This document shows positions 49,841-57,697 of a stretch of 64,000 nt of DNA, piece after piece. The position numbers and the translations under genes were made by a program. Position 1 is the stretch's first letter, and every line of letters begins with the position of its first letter. The DNA is from Streptomyces sp. BK208. GTDB taxonomy: Bacteria; Actinomycetota; Actinomycetes; Streptomycetales; Streptomycetaceae. The DNA lies in the NCBI RefSeq assembly GCF_004364245.1, contig NZ_SOAV01000009.1:124001-188000 (forward strand), written 5' to 3'. The notes beneath the pieces are model-generated. The model worked only from the letters and a program-made list of their open reading frames with translations. It was not told the origin of the DNA and searched no databases.

Positions 49841-51121
49841 TCAGTCCGCCAGCGCCCGGGCCAGTACCCGCGCCGCCCGCTCCACGTCCGCGAAGCCGAC
49901 GTACAGCGGGGTGAAGCCGAAGCGCAGTACATCGGGAGCGCGGTAGTCACCGACCACCCCGCGCTCGATCAGCCGCTTCATCACGTCGCCCGCGTCGTCG
50001 CAGCGCAGCGCGACCTGGCTGCCCCGCTCGGCGTGCGCCCGTGGGGTCACGGACTCCACCCGGCCGTCCGGGACGTACGCCTCGACGCAGCGCAGGAAGA
50101 AGTCGGTCAGCGCCAGTGACTTGGTCCGCACCGCCGTCACCGAGACCGCGTCCTCGTCCCACACGTCCAGCGCCGCCTCCAGGGCGAGCAGGGAGAGGAT
50201 GTCCGGCGTACCGACCCTGCCGCGCGCCGCGCCCGAGGCCGGTGCGTAGGCGGACCGCATGCCGAACGGTTCGGCGTGCGAGTTCCAGCCCGGCAGCGGG
50301 GAGTCGAAGCGGGCCTGGAGGTCGCGGCGCACATACAGGAACGCGGGCGAACCGGGGCCGCCGTTGAGGTACTTGTAGGTGCAGCCGACCGCCAGGTCGA
50401 CGCCGTGCTCGTCGAGCCCGACCGGCAGCGCGCCCGCACTGTGGCACAGGTCCCAGACGACGTACGCCCCCGCCGCGCGCACCGCGGCCGTGAGCGCGGG
50501 CAGGTCGTGCAGCCGGCCCGTGCGGTAGTCGACGTGGTTGAGCAGCACGGCGGCGACGCGATCGCCCCGGTCCGCCAGCACCGACGGCACCTCGGCCGGG
50601 GTGAGCGGCCGCAGGGTGCACCCCGTCATCCGCGCCACCGACTCGGCGATGTACCCGTCCGTGGGGAAGGTGGTGGCGTCGACCAGGATCTCGTCCCGGA
50701 CCGGACCGCCCCCGCCCGTCCTGTCGCCGGTCCTGTCGCCGACCCCACCCGTCCCGCCGGTCGCACCGTCCGCCCGCGCCATGCGCACCGCGGCGACGAG
50801 CGCCTTGAAGACGTTGACGCTCGTCGAGTCGCCGACGACCACCTGCCCGGCGGCCGCGCCGACCAGCGGGGCGATGCGGTCGCCGATCCGCTCGGGCGCG
50901 GTCCACCAGCCGCTCTCCTCCCAGGACCGGATCCGCAACTCGCCCCACTGACGCAGTACGACGTCCGCCACGCGCGCGGGGACGTGCGCGGGAAGGGCGC
51001 CGAGGGAGTTGCCGTCGAGGTACGTGACGTCGTCGAGGACGAACCGCGCGCGCAGCGCGGCCAGCGGGTCGGCGGCGTCGAGCGCTTCGGCCGCGTTCTT
51101 GAGGTCGAGCGGTTCAGACAT
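49841..51121 (-). CDS. kynU: kynureninase
   Basis: A 426-aa PLP enzyme cleaving kynurenine to anthranilate and alanine. Visible motifs are the PLP-binding Lys in GCTYKYLNGGPGSPAF near 247-262, LLNHVDYRTG near 205-214 and the dimer/substrate region GWNSHAEPFGM near 280-290. A Gly/Arg/Thr-rich insert (DGATGGTGGVGDRTGDRTGG, about 122-141) is unusual, being a local repeat in the middle of the enzyme. Its ATG lies 8 nt inside the dioxygenase gene, so the two are co-translated. It produces anthranilate, a precursor of quinolones and other metabolites. Confidence 0.95.
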   Translation of the reverse strand: MSEPLDLKNAAEALDAADPLAALRARFVLDDVTYLDGNSLGALPAHVPARVADVVLRQWGELRIRSWEESGWWTAPERIGDRIAPLVGAAAGQVVVGDSTSVNVFKALVAAVRMARADGATGGTGGVGDRTGDRTGGGGPVRDEILVDATTFPTDGYIAESVARMTGCTLRPLTPAEVPSVLADRGDRVAAVLLNHVDYRTGRLHDLPALTAAVRAAGAYVVWDLCHSAGALPVGLDEHGVDLAVGCTYKYLNGGPGSPAFLYVRRDLQARFDSPLPGWNSHAEPFGMRSAYAPASGAARGRVGTPDILSLLALEAALDVWDEDAVSVTAVRTKSLALTDFFLRCVEAYVPDGRVESVTPRAHAERGSQVALRCDDAGDVMKRLIERGVVGDYRAPDVLRFGFTPLYVGFADVERAARVLARALAD

Positions 51122-51929
51122 AGGACCGCGCCGTCCACAGCTCGGGGAACACGTTGTTGCGGGCCCGCTTCTCCAGCCAGGCCACCCCGGCGGAGCCGCC
51201 CGTGCCGGTCTTGGAGCCCATCGCGCGGCGGGTGGCGACCAGGTGGTCGTTGCGCCAGCGCCACACCAGCTCCGCCACGTCGGTGAGGGCCTCGCCGAGG
51301 CGGGCCAGCTCGCCGTTCTGGTCGCCGGAGTACACGGCCGTCCAGGCGGCCTCCACCTCGGGGGCGGCCTCGTACTTCCGGGTGACGTCACGCTGGAGCA
51401 CGGCGTCGGGGATGTCGTGACCGCGCCGGGCGAGCAGCCGGACCACCTCGTCGTACAGGCTCGGCTCGTGCAGCGCCTTCTCCAGTTCCGCGTGGACGCG
51501 CGGGGCGCCGCGGTGCGGGACGAGCATGGACGCGGACTTGTCGCCGAGGAGGAACTCCAGGCGGCGGTACATCGCCGACTGGAAGCCGGAGCCCTCGCCG
51601 AGGGCGGACCGGTAGGAGTTGAACTGGGCGGGCGTGAGACCCGCGAGCGGCGTCCAGGAGGCGTTCAGCGCCTCCAACTCCCGCACCGAGCGCTTGAGCG
51701 CGTCGGTCGCCACCGGGATCCGGTCCTCGCGCAGGGCGCGGGCCGCGGTCTCCCACTCGTGGACGATGACGGTGAACCACAGCTCCATGACCTGGGTCGT
51801 GACCAGGAAGACCATCTCTCCGGGATCGTCGGAGAGGGTGTGCTGGAGGTGGGTGAGCACGTCCGCCTTGACGTAGTCCTCGTACGGCGTGCTGCCCTCG
51901 AAGTCGAGATTCGGGGCGTCGTGGGACAT
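51114..51929 (-). CDS. kynA: tryptophan 2,3-dioxygenase
   Basis: A 271-aa heme dioxygenase opening the indole ring of tryptophan to N-formylkynurenine. Hallmarks are HEWETAARALRED near 57-69, RSALGEGSGFQSAMYRRLEF near 107-126, and the C-terminal NDHLVATRRAMGSKTGTGGSAG that carries the proximal heme His. RBS AGGAG precedes the ATG at 51929. It is the first gene of the Trp-to-anthranilate operon; no dedicated regulator is next to it. Confidence 0.97.
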   Translation of the reverse strand: MSHDAPNLDFEGSTPYEDYVKADVLTHLQHTLSDDPGEMVFLVTTQVMELWFTVIVHEWETAARALREDRIPVATDALKRSVRELEALNASWTPLAGLTPAQFNSYRSALGEGSGFQSAMYRRLEFLLGDKSASMLVPHRGAPRVHAELEKALHEPSLYDEVVRLLARRGHDIPDAVLQRDVTRKYEAAPEVEAAWTAVYSGDQNGELARLGEALTDVAELVWRWRNDHLVATRRAMGSKTGTGGSAGVAWLEKRARNNVFPELWTARSYV

Positions 51930-52034
51930 CGCTGTCTCCTGATGGCACTACGGGTAGCGGTCCGCCCTGCCGTTACCGGCACGGGGCCCCGGTCCCCACA
52001 CGGCATCCTCCGCAATGGTCGCAGGAAACCGCAA

Positions 52035-52065
52035 GGCCCGCCCGCCCACCACGGGCGGGCGGGCC
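52035..52065 (-). terminator. perfect 13-bp hairpin after the DUF3151 gene
   Basis: GGCCCGCCCGCCC, 5-nt loop, and its exact complement, 17 nt past the DUF3151 stop and upstream of the dioxygenase gene. Confidence 0.75.
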
Positions 52066-52081
52066 CCTCGCCTGCGCGGAC

Positions 52082-52495
52082 TCAGCCGAGCACCTCGGCC
52101 GCCTCCGGCGAGGAGTCCTTCAGGAACTGGCTGCAGCGCTCGTACTCCTCCTTCTCGCCGATCGCCTGTGCGGCGCGGGCGAGGGCGTGCAGGGCGCGCA
52201 GGAAGCCGCGGTTCGGCTCGTGCTCCCAGGGCACCGGGCCGTGGCCCTTCCAGCCGCTGCGGCGCAGGGCGTCGAGGCCGCGGTGGTAGCCCGTACGGGC
52301 GTACGCGTACGACTCCACGACGCTGCCCCGCTCGAACGCCTCGTCGGCCAGCCGGGCCCAGGCGAGCGAGGACGTCGGGTACTTCGCGGCGACGTCGGCG
52401 GGGGAGGTGCCGCCGGCCAGCAGCTCGCGCGGCCCGGGGTCGTCGGGGAGGTGGGTCGGGGGCGGTCCCCCGAGGAGGTTCTCGTGAATGGCCAT
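52082..52495 (-). CDS. DUF3151-family protein
   Basis: A 137-aa soluble helical protein of the DUF3151 family, conserved across actinobacteria: AAKYPTSSLAWARLADEAF near 37-55 and the tetratricopeptide-like YAYARTGYHRGLDALRRSGWKG near 64-85. The ATG at 52495 is chosen; the longer frame overlaps the MFS gene in antisense-like composition. The function is unknown. It ends at a strong hairpin. Confidence 0.9.
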   Translation of the reverse strand: MAIHENLLGGPPPTHLPDDPGPRELLAGGTSPADVAAKYPTSSLAWARLADEAFERGSVVESYAYARTGYHRGLDALRRSGWKGHGPVPWEHEPNRGFLRALHALARAAQAIGEKEEYERCSQFLKDSSPEAAEVLG

Positions 52496-52590
52496 GGGAC
52501 AAGTCTGCGGCATGCGCCGGGATCGGCCGGACGGGTCCGCAGATGCGGGCGCCGGACCCCGCGACCACGGCAGGATCCGAACGGCACTCC

Positions 52591-54045
52591 CTAGGCGCCG
52601 CGCTCCCTCTCCAGCGGCGGCGTCAGCACCGAGCCGTGGGTGCGGCACTCGGGGCGGACGCAGCCCGGCGCGGGGCGGCGCACGGTCGCGAAGGCGATGA
52701 CGGAGCCCGCCACCAGGACGCCCGCGCAGATCAGCATCGCCGGGCCGAACGCGTCGTCGAACGCCGCGGGCGACCGGTAGGCCTCCTCCCCCATGCCGGT
52801 GAGCAGCGGCAGCGCGGCGACCGCGACGAGCCCCGCCGCGCGGGCCGCCGCGTTGTTGATACCGCTGGCCAGACCGGCGCGCGCGGTGTCCACCGCGGCC
52901 AGCACGCTCGCCGTCAGCGGCGCGACCAGGGTGACCATGCCGAGACCGAGCACCAGCAGGGCGGGCAGCACGTCGGCGAGGTAGGAGGCGCCGGGCCCGA
53001 CCCGCAGCATCAGCAGCATCCCGGCCGCGCACAGCAGCGGACCGGCGGTGAGCTGGAGGCGCGGGCCGAGACGCTCGGCGAGTTCGCCGGAGCGGGCGGA
53101 GAGCAGCAGCATCAGGACGGTGGTCGGCAGCAGGGCCGTGCCGGCGGCCAGCGCGGACCAGCCGACGACGACCTGGAGCTGCAGCGCGGCGAGGAAGAAG
53201 AAACCGCCGAAGGCCGCGTACACGCACAGCGTGACCAGGTTGACCGCCGTGAACTGGCGGGAGGAGAAGACGTCGAGCGGCATCATCGGGTCCTTGCCGC
53301 GCCGTTCGACGAGGACGAAGGCCACGGCGGCCACCACCCCGGCCACCGCGCTGACCGCCACCGCCCAGGACGCCGTACGGGCCTCGATCAGCGCGTAGGT
53401 GAGCAGCGCGAGGGCCGCCGCGCACAGGGCGGCGCCGAGCACGTCGAATCGGGTGTGGGCGCGCTCGTCCGAGGACTCCGGCACGTGCCGCAGCGCGACC
53501 GGCGCGCACAGCAGCGCCAGCGGGACGTTGAGCAGGAACACCCAGCGCCAGCCCGGGCCGTCCACCAGCCAGCCCCCGAGGAACGGCCCCACCGCCGCGC
53601 CGACGCCCCCGAACCCCGACCACAGGCCGACGGCGCGGCCCCGGTCGTCGGCGTGGAAGGAGGCCTGGATCAGGGCGAGGGAACCCGGCGTGAGCAGCGC
53701 CCCGCCGACCCCCTGGAGGGCCCGGGCGGCGATCAGCACACCGGCGTTCGGCGCGAGGCCGCACAGCAGGGACGCGGCGGCGAACCACAGCACGCCGAGC
53801 ACGAAGATCCGGCGGCGGCCGAACCGGTCGCCGAGGGCGCCGCCGAGCAGGATCAGACCGGCCAGTGTGACCATGTAGGCGTTGACGGTCCACTGCAGGG
53901 CGGCGAGGTCCGCGCCGAGGTCGCGCCCGATGTGGGGCAGCGCTACGTTGACGACGGTCGAGTCCAGCAGGGCCATGCTGGACCCGAGGACGGTGGTGAG
54001 CAGGATCCACTTGCCCTGCGGTGAGGCGAGCCGGACGTCGGGCAT
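52591..54045 (-). CDS. MFS drug exporter (DHA2, 14-TM type)
   Basis: A 484-aa membrane transporter with about 14 helices. Motif A (GGALGDRFGRRRIF near 65-78) and motif C (ALQGVGGALLTPGSLALI near 109-126, in the place of the DHA2 antiporter motif) are visible. It starts with an acidic Asp in SMALLDSTVVNVALP, the D1 motif of H+/drug antiporters. Substrate unknown. No regulator lies beside it; it follows fba, separated by a terminator. Confidence 0.93.
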   Translation of the reverse strand: MPDVRLASPQGKWILLTTVLGSSMALLDSTVVNVALPHIGRDLGADLAALQWTVNAYMVTLAGLILLGGALGDRFGRRRIFVLGVLWFAAASLLCGLAPNAGVLIAARALQGVGGALLTPGSLALIQASFHADDRGRAVGLWSGFGGVGAAVGPFLGGWLVDGPGWRWVFLLNVPLALLCAPVALRHVPESSDERAHTRFDVLGAALCAAALALLTYALIEARTASWAVAVSAVAGVVAAVAFVLVERRGKDPMMPLDVFSSRQFTAVNLVTLCVYAAFGGFFFLAALQLQVVVGWSALAAGTALLPTTVLMLLLSARSGELAERLGPRLQLTAGPLLCAAGMLLMLRVGPGASYLADVLPALLVLGLGMVTLVAPLTASVLAAVDTARAGLASGINNAAARAAGLVAVAALPLLTGMGEEAYRSPAAFDDAFGPAMLICAGVLVAGSVIAFATVRRPAPGCVRPECRTHGSVLTPPLERERGA

Positions 54046-54061
54046 GCCCCAGGTATACAGC

Positions 54062-54088
54062 GAGCCCGGCGCGAAGGGCGCCGGGCTC
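54062..54088 (-). terminator. perfect 11-bp hairpin after fba
   Basis: GAGCCCGGCGC, 5-nt loop, and its exact complement, 26 nt past the fba TAA stop. Confidence 0.8.
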
Positions 54089-54114
54089 GTGCGTACGGCC
54101 GTGTCGACCGGGAG

Positions 54115-55146
54115 TTACTTGATCTTCTGGCCCGCCGAGCGCAGGTGGCCGCAGGCCTCCACGACGCGCGCGGCCATGCCGGCCTCGGCCAGCTTGCCCC
54201 AGGTGCGCGGGTCGTAGGTCTTCTTGTTGCCGACCTCGCCGTCGACCTTGAGGACGCCGTCGTAGTTGCGGAACATGTGGTCGACGACCGGACGCGTGAA
54301 GGCGTACTGGGTGTCCGTGTCGATGTTCATCTTGACCACGCCGTTCTCCAGGGCGGTGGCGATCTCCTCGGCGGAGGAGCCGGAGCCGCCGTGGAAGACG
54401 AAGTCGAACGGCTTGCTGCCGGCCGGCCGGCCGTACTTCGACGCGATGCCCTCGTTCAGCTCCTTGAGCAGCTCGGGGCGGAGCACGACGTTGCCCGGCT
54501 TGTACACGCCGTGCACGTTGCCGAAGGACGCGGCCAGCAGGTAGCGGCCCTTCTCGCCCAGGCCCAGGGCCTCGACGGTGCGGACCGCGTCGTCGACCGT
54601 GGTGTAGAGGGAGTCGTTGATCTCGTGGGAGACGCCGTCCTCCTCGCCGCCGGTCGGGGTGATCTCGACCTCAAGGATGATCCTGGCGGCGCGGGCGCGC
54701 TCCAGCAGCTCCTGGGCGATGGAGAGGTTGTCGGCCAGGGTCTCGGCCGAGCCGTCCCACATGTGCGACTGGAAGAGCGGGTTGCGGCCCGCCTTCACGC
54801 GCTCCTCGGAGACCGCGAGCAGCGGACGGACGTACCCGTCGAGCTTGTCCTTCGGGCAGTGGTCCGTGTGCAGGGCGACGGTGACGTCGTACTTCTCGGC
54901 GACGATGTGCGCGAACTCGGCGAGGGCGACGGCGCCGGTCACCATGTCCTTGTTGTGCTGGCCGCCCAGGAACTCGGCGCCGCCGGTGGAGATCTGGACG
55001 ATGCCGTCGCTCTCCGCCTCCGCGAATCCGCGCAGGGCCGCGTGCAGCGTCTGAGAAGAGGTCACGTTGATGGCGGGGTAGGCGAACTTTCCTGCCTTCG
55101 CCCGGTCCAGCATCTCGTTGTAGACCTCGGGAGTTGCGATGGGCAT
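54115..55146 (-). CDS. fba: class II fructose-bisphosphate aldolase
   Basis: A 343-aa zinc-dependent aldolase of glycolysis/gluconeogenesis. Metal ligands sit in ALHTDHC near 91-97, VEITPTGGEED near 157-167, FGNVHGVYKPGNV near 209-221 and FHGGSGSS near 250-257, with MNIDTD near 273. The RBS AAGGAG precedes the ATG. It ends with TAA, unusual among its neighbours and typical of highly expressed genes. It is monocistronic, bounded by a hairpin. Confidence 0.98.
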   Translation of the reverse strand: MPIATPEVYNEMLDRAKAGKFAYPAINVTSSQTLHAALRGFAEAESDGIVQISTGGAEFLGGQHNKDMVTGAVALAEFAHIVAEKYDVTVALHTDHCPKDKLDGYVRPLLAVSEERVKAGRNPLFQSHMWDGSAETLADNLSIAQELLERARAARIILEVEITPTGGEEDGVSHEINDSLYTTVDDAVRTVEALGLGEKGRYLLAASFGNVHGVYKPGNVVLRPELLKELNEGIASKYGRPAGSKPFDFVFHGGSGSSAEEIATALENGVVKMNIDTDTQYAFTRPVVDHMFRNYDGVLKVDGEVGNKKTYDPRTWGKLAEAGMAARVVEACGHLRSAGQKIK

Positions 55147-55291
55147 CTGTCCGCTCCTTGTATGTGCGGGTGGGCGTGTTGTTGCTTATGGCCCTGACCT
55201 AGGACTGGGGGGCGACGTCATCGTCGGCCCCATCCTTCCAGACCGGACGGGAATACCCGAGTGCACCCCGGCCCCGTCTCGGCCCCTGGTC

Positions 55292-55864
55292 TCAGTCCAG
55301 GCCCAGCTCGTCCTTGTCGTACGCGTACCGGTACGGCACGCCCGCCCCGTCCTGGATCTTCTCGGCGGCGCCGGTCGCCCGGTCCACGATCGTCGCGACC
55401 GCGACCACCTCCGCACCGGCCTCGCGCACGGCCTCGACGGCGGTGAGCGGGGAACCGCCGGTCGTGGAGGTGTCCTCGACGACCAGGACGCGGCGGCCCT
55501 TGATGTCCGGGCCCTCGACGCGGCGCTGCAGCCCGTGCGCCTTGGCGGCCTTGCGGACGACGAACGCGTCCAGCCTGCGGCCGCGCGCGGCGGCGGCGTG
55601 CAGCATGCTCGCGGCGACCGGGTCGGCGCCCATGGTCAGCCCGCCCACCGCGTCGAACTCCAGGTCGGCGGTCAGGTCGAGCAGCACCTGCCCGACCAGC
55701 GGCGCGGCCTCGCCGTCCAGGGTGATGCGGCGCAGGTCGACGTAGTAGTCGGCCTCCAGACCCGAGGAGAGGGTCACCTTGCCGTGCACCACGGCCTTGT
55801 CCTTGATCTGCTGCAGCAGCGCGCCGCGTGTGCCTGGCGGCATTACTTCGTTGACGTCCGTCAT
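55292..55864 (-). CDS. pyrE: orotate phosphoribosyltransferase
   Basis: A 190-aa enzyme converting orotate and PRPP to OMP. The PRPP-binding loop VLVVEDTSTTGGS is near 126-138, and the catalytic-loop VVRKAAKAHG is near 102-111. No Shine-Dalgarno is present before the ATG at 55864. A TAAGCT box (55872-55877) lies 7 nt upstream and overlaps the stop codon of the preceding aldose epimerase gene. This implies a leaderless mRNA of its own, besides possible readthrough. Confidence 0.96.
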   Translation of the reverse strand: MTDVNEVMPPGTRGALLQQIKDKAVVHGKVTLSSGLEADYYVDLRRITLDGEAAPLVGQVLLDLTADLEFDAVGGLTMGADPVAASMLHAAAARGRRLDAFVVRKAAKAHGLQRRVEGPDIKGRRVLVVEDTSTTGGSPLTAVEAVREAGAEVVAVATIVDRATGAAEKIQDGAGVPYRYAYDKDELGLD

Positions 55865-55871
55865 GTACGCC

Positions 55872-55877
55872 AGCTTA
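55872..55877 (-). promoter_or_regulatory. -10 box of leaderless pyrE, overlapping an upstream stop
   Basis: On the minus strand TAAGCT, 7 nt, then ATG. The TAA of the epimerase gene forms the start of this hexamer. Confidence 0.45.
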
Positions 55878-56663
55878 AAGGCGGCGCCAGGCCCAGGTCG
55901 TCGTGGCCTCCAGCGGCTCCAGGGGCGTGACCAGGCGGGGAAGGGTGTTCAGCCCGTTGGGCGGCCCGGTCTGCGGCTCCACGCAGACGGCGGCCTCCTG
56001 CTCGTCGTACACCACGACCCACGGCTCGGGGCTGGTCACCTTCAGCTCCAGCCGCCCCGGCCAGGTCAGCGTGACGTCGACGCCGTCCGGCATGCCGAAG
56101 CAGTCGTCCCAGGGGCCGGGCTTCGGCTCGACGCGGTTGCCGGTGGGGAGGTGGTCGTCGCCGCGCTCCTCCTGCCAGGCGGGGTCGAAGGCGATCTGCG
56201 CGCCGGCGCCGTCGAGGGTCCGGTTGAACCAGGGGTGCCAGCCGATCTGCGCCGGGAAGGACGACTCGTACGTCTCCACGGACATCGTCAGCGTCAGCGC
56301 GTCCTCGGCGAGCCCGATCACCTGCGTGACGCGGCCGGAGTAGGGCCAGGGGTCCACGAGGTCGTAGGTGAGGACGGCCTCGTCCGCGGTGACGCGGGCG
56401 GTGTGCCAGGCGGCGTCGCGCGCGGTGCCGTGGATGGCGTGCGGCGGCGAGTTCAGGGGCATCTGGTGGACCGCGGCGCCGTCGCTGAAGCGGCCGTCGC
56501 GGATGCGTCCGCACCAGGGGACCATCGGGAAGCAGCCGTAGCGCTCGCCCTGGCGGAGCAGTTCCGTGCCGCCGACGCGGAGCCCGCCGATCCGGCCGCC
56601 GTTGCCCGGCAGCACGGTCGCCTCCGCGTCACCCGCGGTCAGCGTGATGGGTTCGTTGCTCAC
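55875..56663 (-). CDS. aldose 1-epimerase family protein
   Basis: A 262-aa galactose mutarotase-like protein, catalysing anomer interconversion of sugars. Motifs include LPGNGGRIGGLRVGG near 18-32, HAIHGTARDAAWH near 75-87 with the catalytic His, the WHPWF near 142-146 and the Glu in VEPQTGPPNGLN near 228-239. The start is the GTG at 56663. pyrE follows 10 nt after its end. The specific sugar is not inferable. Confidence 0.92.
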   Translation of the reverse strand: MSNEPITLTAGDAEATVLPGNGGRIGGLRVGGTELLRQGERYGCFPMVPWCGRIRDGRFSDGAAVHQMPLNSPPHAIHGTARDAAWHTARVTADEAVLTYDLVDPWPYSGRVTQVIGLAEDALTLTMSVETYESSFPAQIGWHPWFNRTLDGAGAQIAFDPAWQEERGDDHLPTGNRVEPKPGPWDDCFGMPDGVDVTLTWPGRLELKVTSPEPWVVVYDEQEAAVCVEPQTGPPNGLNTLPRLVTPLEPLEATTTWAWRRL

Positions 56664-56747
56664 GCCATGACCCTACTGGGGCGATCAAGAGCGCCCCACT
56701 CGGTCGCCGCTCCCGCGGCGTATCGGGGAGCGGTTCGGGGAAGCGGT

Positions 56748-57608
56748 TCAGCGGCGGCGGCGCAGCGCCCGGCCCACCACGATCGCCGACGCCACGACCA
56801 GCGCCGCCGCGGGGGCGGCCCAGCGCAGGGGGGCGCCGACCGCGTTGGCCTGGGGCGCGGGCACGGGGGCGTAGCGGCCGCGCGGCGGAGCGTGGTCCAC
56901 CTCCTCGGCGCTGCGGCCGATCATCGTGCGGCGCGCGTGCGCGGCCTCGGCGGGAGGCTGGACGGCCGGCTGGGCGCCGGCCTCCTCCGGCGCCCCTCCG
57001 CCGTCCCCGGCGTCGTGCCCGTCGGTCCCGTCGTCGTGTCCGCTCGCGGCCGCGGTGCCGTCGGTGTCATCGGTGTCATCGGTGTCCGTCAGGGAGGGCG
57101 GGGGGACCTCGGTGTCGAAGACGGAGCCGGGGCGCGCTTCGGGCTCCGCCTCCGGTGCGGGCTCCGGTGCCGCGGCGGGGGGCGTCTGCGCCGCCGTGCC
57201 GAGGTTCTCCGCGAACCGGGTGAGCAGCCGGGCCGTGGCCGACGTGACCGACTCCGGCGGCAGCTCCGTGACGCGCCCGTCCGCCGTGGCCGTCCCGGTG
57301 AACACGAGGGTGCTGCCGCCGTCGGCGTCGTCCACGCGGAGGGTCAGCGCCAGCGTGACCTCGCCGGTGCCGCGCGACTCGGTGGCCTCGCCCTCGACGG
57401 CGTACGTGCCGTCCTCGCCCCCGGACAGGCGCAGGGACCCGCGGTAGGTGATGGAGTGACTGCCGATGCGCACCTTCAGCCGGCCCGCGACGGGCTCGGC
57501 ACCGGCGTCCTGCTGGAGCCCCGGGACCGCCCGGGCGACCCGGAGGGGGTCGGCCAGCACGTCCCTGAGCCGCTCGGCCGGAACCGGAACGAACACCTCA
57601 TGCTCCAT
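56748..57608 (-). CDS. SRPBCC (CoxG-like) domain protein with C-terminal membrane anchor
   Basis: A 286-aa protein: residues 1-145 form a START/SRPBCC domain similar to carbon-monoxide-dehydrogenase subunit G (VFVPVPAERLRDVLADP, AVPGLQ, then RLLTRFAENL). A linker of about 115 residues rich in Ala, Pro and Asp repeats (TDTDDTDDTDGT) follows, ending in a membrane helix near 261-280 (AAPAAALVVASAIVVG) and RALRRRR. A tail-anchored hydrophobic-ligand-binding role is inference. No CO-dehydrogenase genes are in the window. Confidence 0.85.
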   Translation of the reverse strand: MEHEVFVPVPAERLRDVLADPLRVARAVPGLQQDAGAEPVAGRLKVRIGSHSITYRGSLRLSGGEDGTYAVEGEATESRGTGEVTLALTLRVDDADGGSTLVFTGTATADGRVTELPPESVTSATARLLTRFAENLGTAAQTPPAAAPEPAPEAEPEARPGSVFDTEVPPPSLTDTDDTDDTDGTAAASGHDDGTDGHDAGDGGGAPEEAGAQPAVQPPAEAAHARRTMIGRSAEEVDHAPPRGRYAPVPAPQANAVGAPLRWAAPAAALVVASAIVVGRALRRRR

Positions 57609-57697
57609 GGCAGCGCAGCCTACCGCTCCCGGGGTGGTCGGCCGGGGTGGTTGGCCGGGGTCATCGCGCCGTCGGGCCGATCGGCCGCCCGCCGGAC

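Noticed and set aside
51968..51981. TGCCG-N4-CGGCA near the tryptophan dioxygenase start, similar to the PucR-linked palindromes
   Set aside because: The gap is 4 nt rather than 5, so rotational phase differs, and single GC-rich repeats of this size are common by chance.
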